From contig CALJIQ010000098.1 of NCBI GenBank assembly GCA_937973995.1, positions 1 through 34,719 of the forward strand: 34,719 bases of DNA. Direction: 5' to 3'. Positions 1 to 6,997 of this stretch are shown here, one piece after another. This stretch comes from an uncultured Saprospiraceae bacterium. Lineage in GTDB: Bacteria; Bacteroidota; Bacteroidia; Chitinophagales; Saprospiraceae. Within the stretch, counting starts at the first letter, position 1; each line of letters begins with the position of its first letter. The position numbers and the translations under genes are program-made. Under the pieces are notes generated by a model. That model saw only the letters and a list, made by a program, of their open reading frames with translations, was not told the origin of the DNA and did not search any database.

Positions 1-23
1 GGGTAAAATTATGAAAGTGAACT

Positions 24-96
24 AATTGTTTATTTGTGTAACTGTTTATTCGTTTACAAGCTATACTTAGATAAACAGTTCAACAAATAAACAATT
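24..96. repeat. 25-bp imperfect inverted repeat
   Basis: The arms at 24-48 and 72-96 are reverse complements apart from two adjacent positions, around a 23-nt loop. The arms are AT-rich, built on TGTTTATTTG-like units. No protein is encoded. Its function is unknown; it may be a dispersed intergenic repeat or a transcript-end structure. Confidence 0.7.
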
Positions 97-204
97 AAAC
101 AGTATTGTAAAATCACTTTTTTATCCCGTTCCAAGTATAAACAACTACGATAACAGACTTTCAAATAATAAGCGTGTCTAACAATCTGGGGCAGCAAAAT
201 TATC

Positions 205-276
205 AATCAGCTCACTTTGAGTGAGCAGATTGAATGATAGCGCGTCTCATCAGCTCACTTTGAGTGAGCTGATGAG
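205..276. repeat. Two tandem related hairpins sharing a CTCACTTTGAGTGAGC core
   Basis: The first hairpin has arms 205-216 and 220-231 with a TTG loop and one mismatch. The second has arms 246-259 and 263-276, a perfect 14-bp stem with the same TTG loop. The shared core points to local duplication. The T-rich stretch after the second stem fits a rho-independent terminator for an upstream gene. Confidence 0.65.
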
Positions 277-320
277 TTGTTTTATCTGACCCAATTTGTT
301 ATGCACTCAAATAATAAAAT

Positions 321-974
321 ATGAAAATACTACCATTCATCTTTTCGATCTGTTTGGTCATCACCAGCATTTCTTGTCAAACCAAAAACACCACCAAAAC
401 CTCTAACACGCCTGTAACAAAAGTAGCCAACCAAGATGGGTTAAGCAAAGCCTACTTTGCATCAGGTTGTTTTTGGTGTGTAGAAGCGGTCTATGAGAGC
501 GTGAAAGGAGTGCAAGAATCCATCTCTGGCTATTCTGGAGGGCATACGAAAGACCCTACTTATGAATCTTCCAATACAGGTCGCACAGGTCATGCAGAAG
601 CAGTAGAGATTTATTACGATCCAAAGATTGTAGATTTTGCCACTTTGGTAGATGTTTATTTTGGTTCTCAAAATATCACCCAAGTAAATGGGCAAGGTCC
701 AGATAAAGGTTCTCAATATCGGTCTATCATTTTTTATCAAACGGCAGAGGAAAAAAAAATAATTGAAGAGAAAGTTGCTGCTTTAAATAAAGCATTAGCC
801 CCTGAAAAAGTGGCCGCCGAAGTGATGGCATTCGAGAAGTTTTGGATAGCCGAAGACTATCACCAAGATTATGAAAAATTACATCCGAATCAAGGGTATA
901 TTCGGGCGGTTTCCATCCCTCGACTACAGCGATTTCAAAAGAAGTTTCCACATTTGATTAAAGAACATCATTAG
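321..974 (+). CDS. msrA: Peptide-methionine (S)-S-oxide reductase, predicted lipoprotein
   Basis: MsrA reduces methionine-S-sulfoxide in proteins, using thioredoxin or a similar donor. The protein has 217 residues. The N-terminus is a hydrophobic signal ending in a Cys (about C19, SISC-Q), so it is probably a lipoprotein in the cell envelope. The MsrA signature follows: GCFWCVEA with catalytic C50 and nearby C53, GYSGG, the TGHAEAV stretch, the YRSIIFY segment and the AEDYHQDYE segment near the C-terminus. All main catalytic landmarks are present, so it should be active. No MsrB domain is fused. The next gene is a shortened, degenerate copy of the same fold, separated by a 316-bp structured gap. 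The ATG start gives a complete signal peptide. Confidence 0.96.
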   Translation: MKILPFIFSICLVITSISCQTKNTTKTSNTPVTKVANQDGLSKAYFASGCFWCVEAVYESVKGVQESISGYSGGHTKDPTYESSNTGRTGHAEAVEIYYDPKIVDFATLVDVYFGSQNITQVNGQGPDKGSQYRSIIFYQTAEEKKIIEEKVAALNKALAPEKVAAEVMAFEKFWIAEDYHQDYEKLHPNQGYIRAVSIPRLQRFQKKFPHLIKEHH

Positions 975-1290
975 AGATAAAATTCCAAACATCAAATTTC
1001 AAATTCCAACCAGCGTTAAGCGAATCATATAGAGAATAATTAAACGCAAAGACACAAAGTCCACACTATTGTACACTTATTGAAATCGCTGCCTACGGCA
1101 GCGGGACTATAGATTTTCTGCCCCAAAAGACCCTTTCCCGTCACGTAGCATGAAGAAGTGTAAGCTTCTGAACCCGAAGGGATGGGATGCCAAGTGACGG
1201 GTTTTACAAAAAGTATACAGTAGTTTGCACAAAGTCGCAAAGAATAGTTGGGACTTCGCGTCTCTGTGTCTTTGCGTTTAAAATTTAACC
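975..1290. other. Non-coding gap holding a palindromic element
   Basis: Between the two msrA-like genes no convincing gene is seen. Most of the gap is the palindromic element at 1041-1280. A short AT-rich stretch with repeated AAATTCCAA-like units (about 980-1010) lies just after the msrA stop codon. Confidence 0.6.
1041..1280. repeat. About 240-bp imperfect palindromic element with terminal inverted repeats
   Basis: The ends 1041-1059 and 1262-1280 are inverted repeats with 18 of 19 positions matching. Further in, the ACTATTGTACACTT stretch pairs imperfectly with sequence near 1212-1225. CCCGTCAC near 1137 pairs with GTGACGGG near 1194, and small hairpins sit at the centre. The whole region could fold into one long branched hairpin. 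There is no transposase or convincing coding frame. It resembles a REP-like or MITE-like non-autonomous repeat, but this is inference. Confidence 0.6.
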
Positions 1291-1797
1291 ATGAAGCAAA
1301 GTTTGGAAAAAATCGGATTAGGAGGCGGTTGTCACTGGTGTACAGAAGCCGTATTCCAAACCATCAAAGGCGTACAATTAGTCGAGCAAGGATGGATTAG
1401 TTCAACGACACCTAATGATACTTTTTCGGAAGCAGTAATCGTTCATTATAGGAAAGAACAAATTGACTTGTTAACTTTGCTTCAAATTCATCTGCATACC
1501 CATAGCAGTACGTCCCAACATACAATGAGAAAAAAATATCGGTCCGCTATTTATAGTTTTTCCAAAATGCAAATGCAAGATATTTTGGAACTCTTTCCAG
1601 TTCTGCAGCGAGCATTCGATCAACCGCTAATTACACAAGTGCTACCCTTCCAGGGTTTTAAGAAGAATATAGAAAAATACCAAAACTACTATTCCTCCAA
1701 CCCACAATTGGCTTTTTGCCAAACCTACATCGAACCCAAATTATCCTTTTTGCAAAGACACTTTTCCTCATCTATTTCTAAAGCAAAAAAGGAGTGA
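1291..1797 (+). CDS. MsrA-like protein, short and degenerate
   Basis: This 168-residue protein begins with GLGGGCHWCTEAVFQTIKGVQ, clearly related to the MsrA active-site segment (GCFWCVEAVYESVKGVQ in the preceding gene), and keeps Cys14 and Cys17. A KKYRSAIYSF stretch matches the MsrA YRSIIFY region. However, GYSGG is replaced by GWISST, the GHAE segment is reduced to FSEAV, and the C-terminal AEDYHQDY has become NIEKYQNYY. There is no signal peptide, so it is cytoplasmic, unlike its neighbour. Its stop codon overlaps the GTG start of the flippase gene, so the two are probably translationally coupled. Whether it still reduces methionine sulfoxide is uncertain. Confidence 0.8.
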   Translation: MKQSLEKIGLGGGCHWCTEAVFQTIKGVQLVEQGWISSTTPNDTFSEAVIVHYRKEQIDLLTLLQIHLHTHSSTSQHTMRKKYRSAIYSFSKMQMQDILELFPVLQRAFDQPLITQVLPFQGFKKNIEKYQNYYSSNPQLAFCQTYIEPKLSFLQRHFSSSISKAKKE

Positions 1798-3125
1798 CAG
1801 CAGTAAGAATTTGGGATCAATTCCAACAAGTTTTTTCCTTAAATGCACTGCAATTTTATCAAGTTATTCGCATAAGCACTACCCTATTGATTGGTATTGG
1901 CTTAGCCAAAATTTTTGGTGTATCGACTGCTGATATCGCCTTATATGAAATCGTACTTTTTTTAGGGAATGCCCTTTCTTTTTTCTGGATCTCGGCAGGA
2001 CAAAAAGGCTTACTTAGCTTATACCCTACCTATACCCAACAGGAACAAGGAAAGGTGATTTTTAATTTCTTCCTCTTATTATTAGGTGCAGCCCTGATAG
2101 CCGCTGTTGGCTTATACGTAAGTCAATCCTTCCTCTTAAAAAATTTGACACAATACCAAGAAATAGAATTTCTTTATTTAATTTCTTGGTATATTTTGTT
2201 CAATGCTCCAGCACAATTAATTGAATATATCTATGTCCTTAAAAAACAATCCCAAGCCTTAATTCAATATGGGTGGATAATACACGGCATACAATTGTTA
2301 GCGGTATTTATTCCGATCTATCTAGGTTGGAATCTTAAAGGGGTTTTCCTTTGTTTGGTGGGATGGAGTCTGATCAAAATGAGCTGGTTAATTGGTTTAT
2401 TAATCAGATATGGAGAAGCAAAGTTGGATAACGATATTTTGAACAAAATACTGTTATTTATCGCTCCTCTATGCCTGCATATGTTGTTGGGCAGTGGGAT
2501 GGAATATGTGGACGGTTTTTTAGTGGCAAGATACTTCGAAGAAGAACAATTTGCTATTTTTAGATATGGTGCTAGAGAGTTACCATTTGTAAGTATTTTG
2601 ATTGGTGCTTTAGCAGCTACGATGATTCCATTAGCCGTAGAAAATGAGAAAGAAGCCCGTTCCCAAATCAAGCAGCAAATAAGGCGACTCTCCTATTGGA
2701 TGTATCCCTTAACCATCCTTTTGATGATCCTTAGTCCTTATCTTTTCCCTTTGGTATATAATGATTCCTTTCAACCATCTGCCTATATATTTAACAGCTA
2801 TTTGTTAATTATTAGTAGCAGAATTCTATTACCTCAGGTCTTTTTGTACAGTCGGCAGCATACCCATATACTCGTGGTTAGTGCTTTCTTTGAACTGCTA
2901 CTCAATTTGGGGCTTAGTTTGTGGTTATTAAAAATATACGGATTATTGGGAATAGCTTATGCCACCGTTATCGCTTACCTTTTTAACAAAATTTTATTGC
3001 TAGTATATATTTGGAAACGCTTAGATATAAATATCAATGAATACCTTGATTGGCGAATGTATATAGTCTGCAATGGCATACTAACAGTTGTCTTTTGGTG
3101 GACTATGTCGTCAATCAGCAATTAA
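1794..3125 (+). CDS. MOP-superfamily flippase-like membrane protein (polysaccharide or lipid export)
   Basis: This 443-residue protein has about 12 hydrophobic segments spread along its length and no signal peptide. The pattern, size and charged turns (for example YGARELPFV in the middle) suit the Wzx/MurJ/MATE (MOP) superfamily, which flips lipid-linked sugars or exports polysaccharide across the inner membrane. The start is GTG at 1794, overlapping the TGA of the MsrA-like gene; no nearby ATG would preserve the N-terminus. No glycosyltransferase genes are nearby, so its substrate cannot be guessed. A terminator-like hairpin follows at 3241-3280. The superfamily call is firm; the exact subfamily is not. 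Confidence 0.75.
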   Translation: MTAVRIWDQFQQVFSLNALQFYQVIRISTTLLIGIGLAKIFGVSTADIALYEIVLFLGNALSFFWISAGQKGLLSLYPTYTQQEQGKVIFNFFLLLLGAALIAAVGLYVSQSFLLKNLTQYQEIEFLYLISWYILFNAPAQLIEYIYVLKKQSQALIQYGWIIHGIQLLAVFIPIYLGWNLKGVFLCLVGWSLIKMSWLIGLLIRYGEAKLDNDILNKILLFIAPLCLHMLLGSGMEYVDGFLVARYFEEEQFAIFRYGARELPFVSILIGALAATMIPLAVENEKEARSQIKQQIRRLSYWMYPLTILLMILSPYLFPLVYNDSFQPSAYIFNSYLLIISSRILLPQVFLYSRQHTHILVVSAFFELLLNLGLSLWLLKIYGLLGIAYATVIAYLFNKILLLVYIWKRLDININEYLDWRMYIVCNGILTVVFWWTMSSISN

Positions 3126-3240
3126 TACATAAGCAGCAATACATATAAATTCTATTTGGCATCCTTTTTGGATTTCTAAAAGCGGAACATGTATTTTATA
3201 GATTTACTATACAAGTTTCAAATGTGAGTATGTATTAAAT

Positions 3241-3280
3241 AGCGGTAGTTCTTGTAAGAAAGAGCTACCGCTACTTTTTT
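3241..3280 (+). terminator. Rho-independent terminator of the msrA-like/flippase operon
   Basis: Stem arms 3241-3253 and 3260-3272 pair over 13 positions, one of them a G-U pair, with a 6-nt loop. A T6 run follows at 3275-3280. It lies between convergent genes. Confidence 0.8.
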
Positions 3281-3303
3281 GGATGCTGGATATAATTGTT
3301 GAT

Positions 3304-4623
3304 TTATTCCTCGTTACTAACTTCCACTTCTTTTTTTGGGCTTTTGGCTTTCATGATTAATCGTAAAGATTGGTCATAGGTGAAGTAATTCCATATCCAA
3401 TTGATAAATACAATCACCTTATTGCGTCTGCCAATAATCGCTAATAGATGGATAAACAGCCAAACAAACCAAGCGAAAAAACCCGTAAATGAAAAATTTG
3501 GTAAATCTACTACGGCAAGATGTCTACCTATCGTTGCCATAGAGCCTTTATCCTTGTAGCTAAACGGATGTAATTCCTTCTGCTTTAAAGTATTTTTAAG
3601 ATTCTTGGCTAGTTGCCTGCTTTGTTGAATGGCTACTTGGGCCACCTGAGGATGCCCTTGGGGAAAATTCTCTTCCTCCATATAAGCTACATCCCCTATC
3701 GCATAGATATTTTTGAGTCCTTCTACTTGATTAAACCGATTCACTTTAATTCGATTGCCTCTCACCATACTCTCTTCTGGCACACCTGCTATCGTATTGC
3801 CTTTGATACCAGCTGCCCATATTACTTTTTTCGCCCGTATGGAAGTTCCGTCTTTTAAATAAACAAACTCACCGTCCACATTGACTACCCTAGAATTCAA
3901 TTGAACTTTTACACCTAACTTGGTTAAAAATTTTAAAGCAGCAGCGGAAGCTTTCTCTGACATCCCTTTTAGTAAGACCGGCCCACTTTGAATGAGGTAT
4001 ATATCCACCTCCTTAGAATTCAATTCTTTATAGTCTTTTGGTAAGATATAAGCCCGCATTTCTGCTAGGGCGCCTGCCACTTCTACTCCCGTAGGGCCAC
4101 CTCCTACAATAACGACATCTATATAGCCCTGTCGCTCTTCGTATTCCCTAGTGGAAAGGGCATATTCATAATCTTTTAAAATCTCATTTCTTAGGTGAAG
4201 TGCCTCCCCCATTGACTTCATGGGCAGGCAATGCTTTGCCAAGTTTTCGTTACCAAAAAAATTGGTATCTGCTCCACTAGCAATCACTAGATGATCGAAA
4301 TTCATCACGCCTAGTGAAGTTTCCAGAAATTGCTCCTTCGCATTAACAGAGCTTACCTCCGCAATACGTATATAAAAATCTCTTTTCTCTGATTGAAATA
4401 ACTTCCGAAAAGGGAAAGCAATGGAACTCGGTTCCAAGCCAGCAGTAGCCACTTGATAAAATAGTGGTTGAAATTGGTGATAGTTATATTTATCTACCAA
4501 CACCACCTGGTAATCCAATTTACAGATCTTTTTCGCTAAGTTAAGCCCAGCGAATCCTCCTCCAACAATTACTATTCTCTCCTGATTAGACTCTGGAATA
4601 TTTACTTTCATGTATGTGGTCAT
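3304..4623 (-). CDS. ndh: Type II NADH dehydrogenase (NAD(P)/FAD-dependent oxidoreductase)
   Basis: This enzyme passes electrons from NADH to quinone without pumping protons, at the inner face of the cytoplasmic membrane. The 439-residue protein has the FAD-binding motif VGGGFAGLNLA at about 20-30, a second dinucleotide motif VIVGGGPTGVEVAGALAEM at about 171-189, and the AIGDVAYMEE segment that contacts FAD. The C-terminus (about 375-425) is rich in Trp and Phe with amphipathic or hydrophobic stretches, as in membrane-associated NDH-2. The OmpA-family gene lies upstream on the same strand, 63 bp away, with small repeats between. Co-transcription is possible. Confidence 0.93.
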   Translation of the reverse strand: MTTYMKVNIPESNQERIVIVGGGFAGLNLAKKICKLDYQVVLVDKYNYHQFQPLFYQVATAGLEPSSIAFPFRKLFQSEKRDFYIRIAEVSSVNAKEQFLETSLGVMNFDHLVIASGADTNFFGNENLAKHCLPMKSMGEALHLRNEILKDYEYALSTREYEERQGYIDVVIVGGGPTGVEVAGALAEMRAYILPKDYKELNSKEVDIYLIQSGPVLLKGMSEKASAAALKFLTKLGVKVQLNSRVVNVDGEFVYLKDGTSIRAKKVIWAAGIKGNTIAGVPEESMVRGNRIKVNRFNQVEGLKNIYAIGDVAYMEEENFPQGHPQVAQVAIQQSRQLAKNLKNTLKQKELHPFSYKDKGSMATIGRHLAVVDLPNFSFTGFFAWFVWLFIHLLAIIGRRNKVIVFINWIWNYFTYDQSLRLIMKAKSPKKEVEVSNEE

Positions 4624-4686
4624 TGGTCATTGGTCATTAATCATTGGTCATTTGTAGCAAGAGCCTAATGACAAAGGACAAATGAC
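4621..4686. repeat. Short ATTGGTCATT-type repeats between the OmpA-family gene and ndh
   Basis: The gap begins with repeated TCATTGGTCATT units. It also holds a 9-bp inverted repeat (4647-4655 against 4678-4686). This is one of several low-complexity repeat patches that mark gene boundaries in this window. Confidence 0.55.
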
Positions 4687-5865
4687 TCAATTCCCCTTAT
4701 TCTTAATCTGTTCTGGTATCTTTCCACCCTTAGGAACTTCAATAATTTCAGAATCTTGAATTTCCCGCATTAACCTTTCTTCTTGCAAAATATCCGCCAA
4801 GGATCGATTTTTAAAAGGATCATGGTCTTCAAAACCTAATATTCTAAGTTCCGTTCGGCGATTTTTTGCATGTTCTGCTTCGGAACATTTTCTGCACTTA
4901 GTGACTCGCTTTGTTTCCCCATATCCCTGTGACTTGAGCCTAGTCGGGCTTATATTCCCCTTCGTAATAATATAGTCCACTGCCTGATCTGCCCTAGCTT
5001 GAGAGAGTTCCATATTCGATTCATTCCCTCCTCTTGAATCCGTATGAGAGCCTAATTCTAGGATAATCGAAGGATTGTCCTTCAACACGCCAATCAATTT
5101 TTGTAATTCAAGCGCAGCATCTGCTCTTATATCTGAGCTATTGTAATCATAATAGATATTATCAATGGTAATGGTCTTACCAATTTGAGCAGGTTCTAAT
5201 TCTATATTTGCTAAGACGGAGCCCATTTGAAAACCTTCTGTCATCACATCAGAAACACCTGGTGTTATACTTCCTACGCCTTCAAAACACAAAATACACC
5301 CTTCCACATCCACATAGGCTTCTAATCTTTTATTAAAATATCCATCTTTTCTAATCATGACCGTATAGTGATTTCCCCGTTCAAAAGTTACATCAAAATT
5401 GGGAGCTGTAATTGAATCAATAATTAAGGTTTCTTCATCCCTTGTGTTATTATACACTTCTATTTGTGCCCCAGTAATGGCGTTTACATTTTCCGCATTT
5501 CTTGCTTCCGCAAGGGTTACATCGAAAATATAACCCGGTTTACGCTCCATTTTGGATTTAAGATATACTTTGCTTTCTTGTCCTTTGGTAGATACTATTT
5601 CTTGTTTGGCTACAAACAAATCTTTAGAAAGTTTGACGAGTAGGTCTTTTCCGGCAGGTACGGTGGCAGAGAAAAAACCGTCTTTATTAGTCGTATAAGT
5701 GCCTATTTGGGTAGTAGTAGTTTGGTCTATAATGGTTACTGTAACTAGATTTAAGTATCCACGATTATTATCTTCAAACACATAACCTTCTAAGGTTACA
5801 TTTTGGGCAGAAAGTTGAAATAAGAAGCATATAAATATGCTCATCAATAAGGATTGCTTTTTCAT
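4687..5865 (-). CDS. OmpA-family outer membrane/peptidoglycan-binding protein with N-terminal carboxypeptidase-regulatory-like domain
   Basis: The 392-residue protein starts with a signal peptide (MKKQSLLMSIFICFLFQLSAQ). A beta-sandwich of the carboxypeptidase regulatory-like type follows (about 22-110: VTLEGYVFEDNNRGYLNLVTV), then a second similar segment (about 115-190). The C-terminal OmpA domain (about 235-345) has IYYDYNSSDIR, the SHTDSRG motif with the peptidoglycan-contacting Asp, and the NRRTELRI motif with the Arg. The OmpA domain should bind the diaminopimelate stem of peptidoglycan, so the protein likely tethers the outer membrane to the wall. A promoter-like sequence lies about 50 bp upstream. 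Confidence 0.9.
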   Translation of the reverse strand: MKKQSLLMSIFICFLFQLSAQNVTLEGYVFEDNNRGYLNLVTVTIIDQTTTTQIGTYTTNKDGFFSATVPAGKDLLVKLSKDLFVAKQEIVSTKGQESKVYLKSKMERKPGYIFDVTLAEARNAENVNAITGAQIEVYNNTRDEETLIIDSITAPNFDVTFERGNHYTVMIRKDGYFNKRLEAYVDVEGCILCFEGVGSITPGVSDVMTEGFQMGSVLANIELEPAQIGKTITIDNIYYDYNSSDIRADAALELQKLIGVLKDNPSIILELGSHTDSRGGNESNMELSQARADQAVDYIITKGNISPTRLKSQGYGETKRVTKCRKCSEAEHAKNRRTELRILGFEDHDPFKNRSLADILQEERLMREIQDSEIIEVPKGGKIPEQIKNKGN

Positions 5866-5916
5866 AGTTTCTTTATTAGTGATGTTAATAGCCGCCTAAT
5901 ACTAGGCACATAAGCA

Positions 5917-5950
5917 CAAAGTTACGCTAAAATCTATCAGAATTAAACAA
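5917..5950 (-). promoter_or_regulatory. Bacteroidota-type promoter for the OmpA-family gene
   Basis: On the minus strand TAACTTTG (5917-5924) matches the Bacteroidota -7 consensus TAnnTTTG exactly. A TTG at 5948-5950 lies 23 nt upstream in the -33 position. The implied leader is about 45 nt. The consensus is established knowledge; use of this site is inferred. Confidence 0.5.
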
Positions 5951-5996
5951 GATTTCTTCGAATACCTTTTTCACCCAAGGCCCATAAAACACAGAA

Positions 5997-6022
5997 ACCT
6001 AGCCTGAAAAATCAGACTAGGT
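5997..6022. terminator. Hairpin, possible transcript end
   Basis: ACCTAG-C-CTGA pairs with TCAG-A-CTAGGT (6012-6022) across a 4-nt A loop, giving ten base pairs and one mismatch. There is no long T run on either side, so a terminator role is tentative. Confidence 0.4.
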
Positions 6023-6355
6023 CTCAAATATTAATAGGTCTGGGATTCATTAAATTAAGCAAACCTAATTTATCTGTACAAGGGATATGACTCCCTTAGA
6101 CTTTTATACACTAAAATATATAAACAAATTATTGTGATTGAAAAATCTATTTACTAATACAATGGTGAGAACAAAAGAGTGTTGATAGGGAAAATATTAT
6201 TTAAATTTGTACTATATAATTGAATGGGTTGTAGTAAATTATTTGTTTAGGTTTTTAGGTGTTTATGTGCGGCTTGATATTTCAAAAGTATCGGTCTTCT
6301 GTATGTTAACCAAATAAGTCCTACTACATGTTTGGGTAGTACTAGGTAATTGTTG

Positions 6356-6997
6356 CTAAAAAAAGTCTAGTTGACCATCTATGTACAACTTCATTAATTG
6401 TGGGCGAGCATTGATATGCAGCTTCTTGTATATATTTTTCACATGATATCTTGCCCCATTAATCGTTATTTCCATCTGGCTGGCTATTTCTTTATAGCTT
6501 AACCCTTGTACTAACAGCTTTAATACTTGTACCTCTTTTGTAGTCAATTGTTGTTTCTGAATGACTTGTGAAGACGAGGCATCAAAATATTTAAATATAC
6601 GTTTAGCGATGGCAGGAGATAAAGGAGGGGTACCTTTCTTAACGTCAATGAGTTGCTGTTCAATTTCTTCCAAAGGAGTATCCTTTAAAATATACCCCGT
6701 TGCCCCTGCCCGAAGTGCCTTAAAGACGGTATCGTTATCATGAAAGGAAGATAGTACAATCGCATCTGTATCAGGACTAATCCCCTTTACCTTCATAATG
6801 GCTTCAATGCCAGATTTGCCTGGCAGGTTTATATCCGTTAATAAAATATCTAACAGGGTCTCTTTTTTGTAATATTTAAAAAAGTTCTCAGCAGAACTAG
6901 CCGACATAATACATTCGAGATGTTCAGACTTATTAACTATGGAAACCAACTCTTCTAGTATAAAAGTATCATCTTCTATAATTGCAATTTTTATCAT
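6356..6997 (-). CDS. LuxR/NarL-family response regulator
   Basis: This 213-residue protein has an N-terminal receiver domain (about 1-120) with the acidic pair D9-D10, the phospho-acceptor D55 in LLTDINLPGKSG, and a Lys in the YILKDTPLEE stretch. A C-terminal LuxR-type helix-turn-helix follows (about 148-205: LTTKEVQVLKLLVQGLSYKEIA, then NIYKKLHINARPQL). It should be phosphorylated by the kinase encoded just upstream and then bind DNA. Its ATG overlaps the kinase stop codon (ATGA), so the pair is translationally coupled. The targets are unknown. The divergent GG-leader peptide gene beyond the kinase is a natural candidate, but that is inference from position. Confidence 0.94.
   Translation of the reverse strand: MIKIAIIEDDTFILEELVSIVNKSEHLECIMSASSAENFFKYYKKETLLDILLTDINLPGKSGIEAIMKVKGISPDTDAIVLSSFHDNDTVFKALRAGATGYILKDTPLEEIEQQLIDVKKGTPPLSPAIAKRIFKYFDASSSQVIQKQQLTTKEVQVLKLLVQGLSYKEIASQMEITINGARYHVKNIYKKLHINARPQLMKLYIDGQLDFF

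Larger units (their letters stand above)
1..320. other. Intergenic region rich in inverted repeats, upstream of msrA
   Basis: No gene is seen. It holds an AT-rich inverted repeat (24-48 against 72-96, 23 of 25 positions matching) and two related hairpins at 205-231 and 246-276. The AT-rich repeat resembles the small dispersed repeats found in other gaps of this window. The hairpins probably end a transcript entering from the left. Confidence 0.6.
5866..6355. other. Intergenic region between the OmpA-family gene and the response regulator gene
   Basis: No gene is seen in this AT-rich stretch. It holds the OmpA-family promoter (5917-5950) and a hairpin at 5997-6022. Near the regulator stop codon a second hairpin (6320-6327 against 6336-6346, with a 3-nt bulge) may end the two-component operon. 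The middle part is unstructured. Confidence 0.5.

Noticed and set aside
205-276. Possible two-unit CRISPR-like repeat
   Set aside because: Only two units with a self-complementary core and a very short spacer; no cas gene nearby. Tandem hairpins explain it better.
1040-1240. 66-codon frame inside the palindromic element
   Set aside because: It lies in the inverted-repeat structure and has no recognisable protein features.
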